From the NCBI GenBank assembly GCA_046727955.1, contig JBKPDO010000379.1, positions 1 to 18,153 of the forward strand: a stretch of DNA of 18,153 nt, written 5' to 3'. Shown piece by piece: positions 1 to 5,981 of the stretch (its first letter is position 1; each line of letters opens with the position of its first letter). Below the pieces are notes generated by a model. It made no database searches. It had not been told where the DNA came from and saw only the letters and a program-made list of their open reading frames with translations. The stretch is from DASVXQ01 sp046727955. Lineage in GTDB: Bacteria > Actinomycetota > CALGFH01. Both the position numbers and the translations under genes were made by a program.

Positions 1-45
1 GCCGACGAGCGCGCGGCCGACGAGCGCGCGGCCGACGAGCGCGCG
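1..45 (+). repeat. 15 bp tandem repeat, three copies (ADERA-encoding)
   Basis: The unit gccgacgagcgcgcg is present three times without a mismatch at the window edge and probably continues upstream. It is in frame with the coding sequence and encodes Ala-Asp-Glu-Arg-Ala each time. Identical DNA copies point to recent slippage expansion. Confidence 0.85.
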
Positions 46-663
46 GCCGTGTGGCCCGAGGTCTCCGAGGACGACCACATCGAGCACGGAGACAGAGCGC
101 CCGCCGCGGACGCCGACGACCTCCAGGCGCAGCGGCCCGCCTCGCCGACGCGCAGGGACTCGGTCTTCGACATCGGCGAGGAACGCGCCCAGCAGGCCCA
201 GCAGGCGGAGCAGGCGGAGCAGGCCGTGGAGCCGCCGCGCGTGGCCGAGCCGCCGCGCGTAGCCGAGCCGCCGCGCGTGGCCGAGCCGGGGCGATCCACC
301 GGGGCACCCCCTTGGGGTCCCCCGGAGCCCTCCGGGCCGGGCGAGGAGCGCCCGCCAATCGCCCTCGGGACGTCGGCGCCTCGCCCGGCGGACAGCCGGA
401 CCTCACTGCTCGCCTCGATCGATCGCGACTCGATCCGCAGTCGCTTCGTGGACATCCAGGCGGGCTTCGTGGACGAGCCTCGCCAGGCGGTGCAGGAGGC
501 CGAGCGCTTCGTGGACGAGCTGGTGCGGCGGCTGGTCGCCGCGCTGGAGGCCGAGCGCGCCAAGCTGAAGGCCGCCATCGACGGCGGCTCCACCGAGGAC
601 CTGCGGATCGCCTTGCGCGGCTACCGCGCCTTCGTGGACCGGCTGCTCAACCTCACGATGTGA
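1..663 (+). CDS. Actinobacterial protein of unknown function with N-terminal repeats (5' end outside window)
   Basis: The reading frame is open from base 1, so the true start lies upstream. It begins with three copies of the pentapeptide ADERA (bases 1-45), then an acidic, Ala/Gln-rich stretch, then three copies of EPPRVA (18 bp units at 229-282) and a Pro/Gly-rich linker. The last ~85 residues change character and become a folded, helical, charged module from about base 410, with a repeated FVD motif and ending STEDLRIALRGYRAFVDRLL. I recall this C-terminal module from many unannotated actinobacterial proteins, but no role is established. The low-complexity front is probably a flexible linker; no membrane segment is visible in this part. 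The stop codon overlaps the GTG start of the next gene, which implies translational coupling. Coding is certain; function is unknown. Confidence 0.75.
   Translation, partial: ADERAADERAADERAAVWPEVSEDDHIEHGDRAPAADADDLQAQRPASPTRRDSVFDIGEERAQQAQQAEQAEQAVEPPRVAEPPRVAEPPRVAEPGRSTGAPPWGPPEPSGPGEERPPIALGTSAPRPADSRTSLLASIDRDSIRSRFVDIQAGFVDEPRQAVQEAERFVDELVRRLVAALEAERAKLKAAIDGGSTEDLRIALRGYRAFVDRLLNLTM
229..282 (+). repeat. 18 bp tandem repeat, three copies (EPPRVA-encoding)
   Basis: Units lie at 229-246, 247-264 and 265-282; the middle one differs by a single base (gta for gtg, both Val). Each encodes Glu-Pro-Pro-Arg-Val-Ala, giving an extended charged proline-rich linker in the unknown protein. Confidence 0.85.
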
Positions 664-1340
664 CCTTCGACGGCATCCCCGACGAGGGCCTGGCGTTCCT
701 CGAGGACCTCGAGGAACGCAACGAGCGCGAGTTCTTCCAGGCCAACCGAGCCCTCTACCGCGAGCGGCTGCTGGCGCCGTTCACCGCGTTGCTCGATGCG
801 GCGGCGGAGCGGCTCGGCCAGCTCGCGCCCGACCACGGGCCGGCCAGGGTCTTCCGTATCCACCGCGACCTGCGTTTCAGCAAGGACAAGACGCCCTACC
901 ACACCACCATGCGCGGGTACGTGGCGCAGCGCGCGCCGCTGCCCGGCGTGGTCGAGACGGGCTACTTCGTTGAGTTCGGCCCGGGTGGGCTTTTCGTTGC
1001 CGGCGGCATGTGGCACCCGGCAAGGTCAGAGCTGGAGCGGCTGCGCGCCGGGATCGCCGACGACGACCGCGGGGCCCGCCTGGTCGAGGTGCTGCGCCGA
1101 GCCGCCGGCGTGGACCTGGAGCCGAGCCTGGACGCGCTGCGGCGGATGCCCAGGTCCTACCCGCCCGACCACCCCAGGGCCGAGCTGCTGCGCGCCCGCT
1201 CGGTCACCCTGCAGCGGCGCCACCGCCGTGGCCATTGGCTAGTGACCACCGAGCTGCTCGACCGCGTGGCAGTGGACTGGCATGCACTGGCGCCGCTCAA
1301 CCACTGGCTCGACGACACCTGCAACGGTCCCTCGGCGTGA
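660..1340 (+). CDS. DUF2461 (TIGR02453) family protein
   Basis: A 226-residue protein, close to the usual family length. The GTG start at 660 overlaps the TGA of the upstream gene (bases GTGA), a classic coupled arrangement, and the family-typical N-terminus FDGIPDEGLAFLEDLEERN follows at once. The motif FRIHRDLRFSKDKTPYHT lies near residues 68-85; a GGLFVAGGMWHP segment is followed by the C-terminal helices, with a run ending HWLVTTELLD. DUF2461 proteins occur widely in bacteria and some fungi, and no biochemical role is known to me. The frame upstream of 660 is also open, but that stretch is a shadow of the preceding gene. The gene ends two bases before an inverted-repeat element. Confidence 0.88.
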   Translation: MTFDGIPDEGLAFLEDLEERNEREFFQANRALYRERLLAPFTALLDAAAERLGQLAPDHGPARVFRIHRDLRFSKDKTPYHTTMRGYVAQRAPLPGVVETGYFVEFGPGGLFVAGGMWHPARSELERLRAGIADDDRGARLVEVLRRAAGVDLEPSLDALRRMPRSYPPDHPRAELLRARSVTLQRRHRRGHWLVTTELLDRVAVDWHALAPLNHWLDDTCNGPSA

Positions 1341-1341
1341 T

Positions 1342-1469
1342 CTAGAGCGCCGGTCAAGTAGGCGGCGCAGCATGCAGCGTTAGGACCATACGTGCAGCTC
1401 CCAGCCCTGCGCGCCGCCCCCGGTGACCACCCAATCACCCCAATACCGGCTACTTGACCGGCGCTCTAG
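1342..1469. repeat. MITE-like element, copy 1 (128 bp, 20 bp perfect terminal inverted repeats)
   Basis: Bases 1342-1361 and 1450-1469 are perfect 20 bp inverted repeats that begin and end with CTAG. The interior is non-coding. A second copy in the opposite orientation lies at 3574-3697. The two share their ends, the stretch gcggcgcagcatgcagcg next to one end, and an internal block gcgcgccgcccccgg. The element fills the gap between two convergent genes, and its right end supplies the TAG stop (1466-1468) of the cupin gene. CTAG, or the TA inside it, could be the target-site duplication of a DDE transposase of the IS5 or IS630 type. Because CTAG is itself a palindrome, duplication and repeat end cannot be told apart. 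It may also act as a bidirectional terminator. Confidence 0.8.
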
Positions 1470-1786
1470 GCCAGGCGCGGGCCGACGAACACCAGCAGAA
1501 CGGCGGGGTCGGGACCGAGATTCTTGAACGCGTGCTTGGAGCCGGCCGGAACCAGCAGCGCCTCGTACTGGGCCAGCTCGGCGGAATCCTCGTCGACCCG
1601 GGCCATTACCCGCCCGGCCATGACCACCACCACCTTGTCGGACGCCTCGTGCACCAGCAGCAGCTGCTCCTGGCCCGGGTCGAGGCAGTACAGGTCGGTC
1701 AGCGTGCGGTCGGTCTCGAAGACCCGCCGTTTGGCCATCCGCTGCTGGTCGAAGGCGATCACGTCGGCCAGCCTGCGGTGCTCCAT
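1466..1786 (-). CDS. Small single-domain cupin protein
   Basis: A 106-residue protein with an ATG at 1786 preceded by GGAGGAG at good spacing. It is one conserved beta-barrel domain. The second cupin motif is clear (PAGSKHAFKNLG, residues ~80-91, matching PxGxxHxxxN). The first motif is weak: only one His (LLLVHEASDK) with no HxH pair, so metal binding may be altered. Proteins of this size often bind a small ligand or metal, and the substrate cannot be inferred. It is divergent from leucyl aminopeptidase with ~150 bp between starts. The TAG stop lies inside the end of the neighbouring inverted-repeat element, so the last residue may have been set by that insertion. Confidence 0.82.
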   Translation of the reverse strand: MEHRRLADVIAFDQQRMAKRRVFETDRTLTDLYCLDPGQEQLLLVHEASDKVVVVMAGRVMARVDEDSAELAQYEALLVPAGSKHAFKNLGPDPAVLLVFVGPRLA

Positions 1787-1899
1787 CGCGTGCTGCTCCT
1801 CCAGTTCCCGGTCGTCGGCGCGCCTTGAGGCGCAAAGGAGAGACTACTATCAGGAGCGATTGTCTGATCCCTGGTCAGGCCGCCGCCGATTGCCGATTC

Positions 1900-1926
1900 T
1901 TTGCGTCCCTTTGATTTGCGTCCCTT
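1900..1926 (+). promoter_or_regulatory. 12 bp direct repeat upstream of pepA
   Basis: The sequence tttgcgtccctt occurs at 1900-1911 and again at 1915-1926, a 15 bp period, just before the GGAGG ribosome binding site of the aminopeptidase gene. It lies in the least G+C-rich part of the cupin/pepA divergent gap. It could be a regulator or leader site, or a small duplication. No clear -10/-35 pair was found. Confidence 0.3.
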
Positions 1927-1938
1927 GCTGGAGGAGTC

Positions 1939-3459
1939 ATGGAGGTTGTACTGGGCACCGCCGCCGCGCTCGCGGCGCCGGCCGATCTGCTCGCCGTTGG
2001 AGTATTCGCCGACCTCGAGCCCGGTCCGGGAGCGAGCGCGGCCATCGACGGGCTCGGGACTCCGATCCAGCCACTGTTGGAGGCGCGCGGGTTCAGCGGC
2101 AAGGCCGGTGAGGCGGTCGCCCTGCCGACGCTCGGCCGCCTGCCGGCTACGACCCTGCTGCTGATTGGCCTCGGCGAGCGCGACAAGCTCGACGCGGAGG
2201 GCCTTCGCCGCGGCGCCGGCGGAGTGGTGCGCGAGGCGCGTGGCGCCAGGCACGCCGTCACCACGCTGTCCCAGGCTCTGGCCGGGGACGAGGCGGCGGG
2301 GGTCCGCGCGCTCACCGAGGCGGTACTGCTGGCCGCCTATCGCTTCGACAAGTACAAGGCGAACGCCGACGGGAACGGCACTGGCAACAGCGGCAGGCGT
2401 CCCAGCCTGGAGCGGCTGGAGCTGGTGGCGGGCGAGGGGTCGGACCGGGGCGCGCTCGAGCGGGCGCTGGCCGCCGGACGCGCGCGGGCGGACGCCACCA
2501 ACCTGGCTCGAGACCTGGTCAACGAGCCGGCCAACAACCTCCACCCCGCCGACCTGGCCGCGGCCGCCGCCCGCGCTCTGGACGGCAGGGGCGTCACGGT
2601 GACGGTCAAGGACGAGCACCAGCTGGCCGCCGAGGGCTTCGGCGGCATCGTGGGCGTGGGGCAGGGCGCGGCCAACCCGCCGCGCCTGGTGGAGCTGCGC
2701 TACGAGCCGGAAGGCGCGCGCGCCCGGGTGGTGCTGGTCGGCAAGGGCATCACCTTCGACTCGGGCGGCCTCTCGCTCAAGCCCCCGGACGGCATGATCA
2801 CGATGAAGACCGACATGTCCGGGGCCGCCGCGGTGCTCGGGGCGATGAGCGCGCTCCAGGACCTGGGCGTCAAGGTGGCGGTCACCGGCTACCTCGCCTC
2901 GGCCGAGAACATGCCGTCGGGCACGGCAATCCGCCCGGGTGACGTGCTGAAGATGAAGAACGGCAAGACCGTCGAGGTGTTGAACACCGACGCTGAGGGG
3001 CGGCTGGTGATGGCCGACGCGCTGGCGCTGGGGGCGACCTCGCAGCCCGACGCGATGGTGGACGTGGCCACCCTCACAGGCGCCTGCATGGTCGCGCTCG
3101 GCAAGCGCTACACCGGCCTGATGAGCAACGACGACGCCCTGGCGGCCGAGCTGCTGGCGGCGGCGGGCGCCGCCGGCGAGCGCGCCTGGCGGCTGCCGCT
3201 TCCAGAGGAGTACCGCAAGGAGCTGGACAGCGAGGTGGCCGATCTGAAGAACGTCGGCGACCGCTTCGGCGGCGCGCTGGTCGCCGGGCTGTTCCTGCAG
3301 GAGTTCGTGGACGGCCGGCCGTGGGTGCACCTGGACATCGCCGGCCCGGCCAGGCGGGACTCCGAGGACGGCTACCTCGGCAAGGGCGCCAGCGGCGAGG
3401 CCGTCCGCACTCTGCTCTCCTGGCTCGAGCGCCGCAGCGGCGACCAGGCAAGTGACTAG
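1939..3459 (+). CDS. pepA: Leucyl aminopeptidase, M17 family
   Basis: This 506-residue cytosolic metallo-aminopeptidase removes N-terminal residues from peptides using two metal ions. The length is normal for M17. The start ATG at 1939 follows GGAGG (about 1929-1933). An N-terminal macro-like domain is followed by the catalytic half. GKGITFDSGGLSLKP (residue ~268 on) carries the metal-binding Lys and Asp, KTDMSGAAAV follows, and the family signature NTDAEGRL starts at residue 349. These catalytic residues are all present. In bacteria such enzymes serve peptide turnover, and some PepA proteins also bind DNA; nothing here shows the latter. The stop TAG lies within a weak inverted repeat (gtgact/agtcac, 3452-3473). 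Confidence 0.96.
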   Translation: MEVVLGTAAALAAPADLLAVGVFADLEPGPGASAAIDGLGTPIQPLLEARGFSGKAGEAVALPTLGRLPATTLLLIGLGERDKLDAEGLRRGAGGVVREARGARHAVTTLSQALAGDEAAGVRALTEAVLLAAYRFDKYKANADGNGTGNSGRRPSLERLELVAGEGSDRGALERALAAGRARADATNLARDLVNEPANNLHPADLAAAAARALDGRGVTVTVKDEHQLAAEGFGGIVGVGQGAANPPRLVELRYEPEGARARVVLVGKGITFDSGGLSLKPPDGMITMKTDMSGAAAVLGAMSALQDLGVKVAVTGYLASAENMPSGTAIRPGDVLKMKNGKTVEVLNTDAEGRLVMADALALGATSQPDAMVDVATLTGACMVALGKRYTGLMSNDDALAAELLAAAGAAGERAWRLPLPEEYRKELDSEVADLKNVGDRFGGALVAGLFLQEFVDGRPWVHLDIAGPARRDSEDGYLGKGASGEAVRTLLSWLERRSGDQASD

Positions 3460-3573
3460 ACAATCCGAGTCACAGTTGCCGTCGGCTTCTCGGCGGGTAT
3501 GCTCAGGTAAATGACCGAGCAAATCTAACCAGAATTGAGCAATGGCGGGCTCGTTCGGGCTGCTGATCGTGCT

Positions 3574-3697
3574 CTAGAGCGCCGGTCGAGTACCCGGCTC
3601 GAGGGATCGTGTGGCCGCCGGGGGCGGCGCGCAAGCTCCAAGGCGGCACGCCAGAGTGGCGCTGCATGCTGCGCCGCATACTCGACCGGTGCTCTAG
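3574..3697. repeat. MITE-like element, copy 2 (124 bp, opposite orientation)
   Basis: The terminal inverted repeats at 3574-3592 and 3679-3697 begin and end with CTAG and differ at one position (ggcgctc versus ggtgctc). Reverse-complemented, it matches copy 1 at 1342-1469 over its ends, the block gcggcgcagcatgcagcg and the block gcgcgccgcccccgg, while the rest of the interior has diverged. It sits alone in the gap between pepA and the M20 hydrolase gene. No transposase is encoded, so if mobile it would need one in trans. Confidence 0.78.
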
Positions 3698-3880
3698 TTA
3701 GACTGCTTGGATGGCATAACAGCAATGCGCGAACCGGCAGGAACGCAACTAGCAGGAGTTTCTTTTTCCATTTCGGGATGGAGGCCGGTATCATCCCAGC
3801 AGACAGTGGCACACGATCGGAACTCCCGTGCACAGCGATTTCACGTTCCTTATCCGGTCCCGTCGGGAGCCAGGCATACC
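3698..3880. other. Leader region of the M20 hydrolase gene
   Basis: This stretch after element copy 2 is less G+C-rich, with a run of T (tttctttttcc, 3759-3769), and probably holds the promoter of the hydrolase gene. It also contains an inverted repeat gggatg/catccc at 3775-3780 and 3792-3797. The hydrolase frame is open here back to an ATG at 3707, but the translated peptide has no resemblance to the family. No exact promoter elements could be assigned. Confidence 0.35.
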
Positions 3881-5053
3881 GTGATCCTCGACCTGAGCGC
3901 CTTCCTGGCGACACATTCGGCGGAGCTGGTCTACCTCCGCCGCCACCTGCACGCCCACCCTGAGCTCGGCCGCGCCGAGCGCGAGACCACCGCCTTGGTC
4001 GCCCGCCGCCTGGAGGCGGTCGGCCTGCGGCCCCGCCTGCTGCCGGCCGGCACCGGCCTGGCCTGTGACATCGGCAATGGCGACGGCCCCACCGTCGCCC
4101 TCCGGGCGGACGTCGATGCCCTGCCGTTGCAGGACGAGAAGGAAGTGCCGTACCGCTCCACCGTGCCCGGCGTGTGCCACGCCTGCGGGCACGACGTCCA
4201 CACCACCGCGCTGCTCGGCGCCGGCCTCGCCCTGGCCGAGCACGCCGACAGGCTCGCCGGTCGGGTCCGGCTGATCTTCCAGCCGGCGGAGGAGAAGATC
4301 CCGGGCGGTTCGCTCGACGTGATCACCGCCGGCGAGCTGAAGGGCGTCCACGCGATCTACGCCCTGCACTGTGACCCCAAGCTGGAGGTCGGCCGGCTCG
4401 GCGTGCGGGTGGGCGCGATCACCGCCGCGTCCGACCTGATGGAGATCCGGCTCAGCGGGCCGGGAGGCCACACCGCCCGGCCGCACCTCACCGCCGACCT
4501 GGTCTACGCGATCTCCCGCGTGGTCGCCGACCTGCCGGGCGCGCTCTCGCGCCTGGTCGACCCGCGCTCGACGCTGACGGTCAGTTTCGGCTGCGTGCAG
4601 GCGGGCTCGGTGCACAACGCCATCCCCACGCAGGCGCTGGCACGCGGCACCGTGCGGCTGCTCGACCGTCACGTGTGGGGGGAGATGCCCAAGCTGATCG
4701 AGCAGCTGCTCGAGGTGACAGTGACGCCGCTCAACTGCAAGTGGGATATCGATTACCAGCGCGGCGCCCCGCCCGTGGTGAACGACGAGGCCGCCACCAT
4801 GGTGATGGCGAACGCGGCCCGCCGGGCGATGGGGGCGGATGCCGTGCTGATCGCCCCGCAGAGCATGGGTGGCGAGGACTTCTCCTGGTACCTCGAGGAG
4901 GTTCCCGGCTCCATGGCGAGGCTCGGGGTGCGGGTCCCAGGAACCGACCTCGACATCCACGCGGCTCTCTTCGACGCGGACGAGGGCGCGATCCCGGTCG
5001 GCGTGCGTATCCTCGCCCAGACGGCGGTGGACGCCCTCGACTACTACCGCTAG
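3881..5053 (+). CDS. M20D family amidohydrolase / aminoacylase-like metallopeptidase
   Basis: A 390-residue cytosolic di-metal hydrolase related to hippurate hydrolase, IAA-amino-acid hydrolase and N-acyl-amino-acid amidohydrolases. The GTG start at 3881 was chosen because GGGAG lies ~11 bases upstream and the length then fits the family; a longer open frame from 3707 adds unrelated residues. Visible motifs: RADVDALPL, CHACGHD (residues 99-105; Cys102 and His104 as metal ligands), PAEE (135-138, catalytic and metal Glu), His163 in ALHCDP, the dimerisation-domain motif GGHTARPH (~196-203), and MGGEDFSWY with Glu332. The set is complete, so it should be active. The acyl substrate cannot be told from sequence. 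The TAG stop is the first three bases of a 59 bp hairpin repeat. Confidence 0.92.
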   Translation: MILDLSAFLATHSAELVYLRRHLHAHPELGRAERETTALVARRLEAVGLRPRLLPAGTGLACDIGNGDGPTVALRADVDALPLQDEKEVPYRSTVPGVCHACGHDVHTTALLGAGLALAEHADRLAGRVRLIFQPAEEKIPGGSLDVITAGELKGVHAIYALHCDPKLEVGRLGVRVGAITAASDLMEIRLSGPGGHTARPHLTADLVYAISRVVADLPGALSRLVDPRSTLTVSFGCVQAGSVHNAIPTQALARGTVRLLDRHVWGEMPKLIEQLLEVTVTPLNCKWDIDYQRGAPPVVNDEAATMVMANAARRAMGADAVLIAPQSMGGEDFSWYLEEVPGSMARLGVRVPGTDLDIHAALFDADEGAIPVGVRILAQTAVDALDYYR

Positions 5054-5109
5054 ATGCGGGGGGCCTGGCCCCCCGCAGACCCCCCAAAGCGGTGAGGGCT
5101 CCGCCCTCG
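5051..5109. repeat. 59 bp double-hairpin repeat, copy 1
   Basis: It consists of tagatg, then an 11 bp G/C stem (5055-5065 with 5067-5077), a short spacer agacccccc-aaagcggt, then a second stem gagggc/gccctc (5094-5099 with 5103-5108). It is nearly identical to 5152-5210. It starts with the stop codon of the M20 gene. The strong stems make it a likely terminator or RNA 3'-end stabiliser, and the repetition suggests a dispersed intergenic repeat family. Confidence 0.75.
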
Positions 5110-5129
5110 AAACTTGACTTGTTTGTTGA

Positions 5130-5157
5130 CATCTAGCCCGCCTCGGCGGGCTAGATG
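5130..5157. repeat. 13 bp perfect inverted repeat (hairpin) linking the two 59 bp repeats
   Basis: Arms 5130-5142 and 5145-5157 are perfect complements around a 2-base centre. The right arm runs into copy 2 of the 59 bp repeat (its ctagatg). The bases around the start of copy 1 (cgctagatg) match that right arm only partly, so the arm may be the outer edge of the repeat unit. Confidence 0.7.
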
Positions 5158-5210
5158 CGGGGGGCCCAGGCCCCCCGCAGACCCCCAAAGCGGTGAGGGC
5201 TCCGCCCTCG
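5152..5210. repeat. 59 bp double-hairpin repeat, copy 2
   Basis: A direct repeat of 5051-5109 at 101 bp period. The first stem pairs 5156-5166 with 5169-5179 and has a two-base centre (ca) instead of one (t); the second stem pairs 5195-5200 with 5204-5209. The differences fall in the loop and in a C-run, so both stems are preserved. Confidence 0.75.
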
Positions 5211-5320
5211 GGCGTTGACTCGCTTGCACCAGGGCTCGCCGCGCAATAACTCGGCCGGTCGAGTGCCGCTCACCTCGGTGTCCTGGCCCCGGAACCACCA
5301 AGTTGTTAGTCGGCAAGCAC

Positions 5321-5353
5321 CAGTCCTAGGGCGCCAAAAGCGCCCTAGGACTG
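5321..5353 (-). terminator. 14 bp stem-loop terminator of the XRE-cupin gene
   Basis: The arms 5321-5334 and 5340-5353 are perfectly complementary, with the loop caaaa on the plus strand (ttttg in the transcript). The TAG stop of the XRE-cupin gene (5345-5347) is inside the stem. There is no U-tract after the stem, which is common in high-G+C actinobacteria. It may also block read-through from the M20 side. Confidence 0.65.
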
Positions 5354-5911
5354 CAGGACGACGGTCATGGCGCAGCGCATCTCGGTGTCGGCCTCGTTCC
5401 GGTAGGTGTGCGGGCGGTCGGCGACGAAGACGATCGCGTCGCCGGGGCCGACTTGGCGCGTGGTGCCGTCCAGCTCGAGCGTCAGCTCACCCTCGACGAC
5501 CAGGATCAGCTCGCGCGTGCCAGCAGGGTGCGCCTCCGACACCAGGGCGTCACCCGGCAGGATGCGCACGTCCCAGAGCTCGACCTGGGAGTGCGCGCCG
5601 AGGCCGGCCATCAGCTTGGCCAGGCCACCCATCCGGCCCCGCCACAGCGGCACGCCCTCCTCGGCCCGGACCACCTGCGTCGACGGCGCCTCGGGCGCGT
5701 CGACCAGCGCCGCCAACGGGACGCCGAGGGCGGTGGAGAGGCGGCACATGGTGGCGATGCTCGGGTTGGTCCGGGCCTGCTCGACCTGGACGAGCATGCC
5801 CTTGCTGACCCCGGAGCGGGCCGCGAGGTCCTCGAGCGTCCACAACTTCCGCAGCCGTTCCGCCCGCACGTTCCGGCCGACGGCGACGGTCACCTCTCTG
5901 GGGTCGGGCAC
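5345..5911 (-). CDS. XRE family transcriptional regulator with C-terminal cupin sensor domain
   Basis: A 188-residue DNA-binding regulator. A helix-turn-helix spans residues ~14-68 (RAERLRKLWTLEDLAARSG then VSKGMLVQVEQARTNPSIAT), followed by a linker and a cupin domain at ~110-185 (HPAGTRELILVVEGELTLEL and GPGDAIVFVADRPHTYRN). The GTG at 5911 is preferred because AGGAAGG lies six bases ahead and the length fits the family. An upstream ATG at 5959 would add 16 residues with no ribosome site; TACAAT (5963-5958 on this strand) may be a -10 box there, making that ATG unlikely. Such proteins usually sense a small metabolite and control a neighbour. The divergent EamA transporter gene, ~70 bp away, is the obvious candidate target. 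Confidence 0.9.
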   Translation of the reverse strand: MPDPREVTVAVGRNVRAERLRKLWTLEDLAARSGVSKGMLVQVEQARTNPSIATMCRLSTALGVPLAALVDAPEAPSTQVVRAEEGVPLWRGRMGGLAKLMAGLGAHSQVELWDVRILPGDALVSEAHPAGTRELILVVEGELTLELDGTTRQVGPGDAIVFVADRPHTYRNEADTEMRCAMTVVLQS

Positions 5912-5981
5912 GGGGCGCCTTCCTGTCGCCGGTACACTGAAATGAACTGCGGAGATCATTGTAGAGGACCAGGGGGAGAAG

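Noticed and set aside
300..322. Hairpin ggggcacccc / ggggtcccc as a terminator
   Set aside because: It lies inside an open coding sequence in a Pro/Gly-rich linker, so it is better explained by codon composition.
1759..3522. 587-codon open frame antisense to pepA
   Set aside because: It mirrors the G/C-biased codons of a clear M17 gene; its His/Gln/Ala-rich product has no domain.
3707..3880. N-terminal extension of the M20 hydrolase from an upstream ATG
   Set aside because: The ~58 extra residues do not resemble the family or a signal peptide. The GTG at 3881 has a ribosome site and gives the normal length.
3791..5188. Long open frame antisense to the M20 gene
   Set aside because: A shadow of the strongly conserved hydrolase; composition is typical of an antisense frame in high-G+C DNA.
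5230..5300. Possible third copy of the ~125 bp element (gccggtcgagt near 5254)
   Set aside because: Only ~11 bases match, with no partner inverted repeat or CTAG end; chance similarity is likely.
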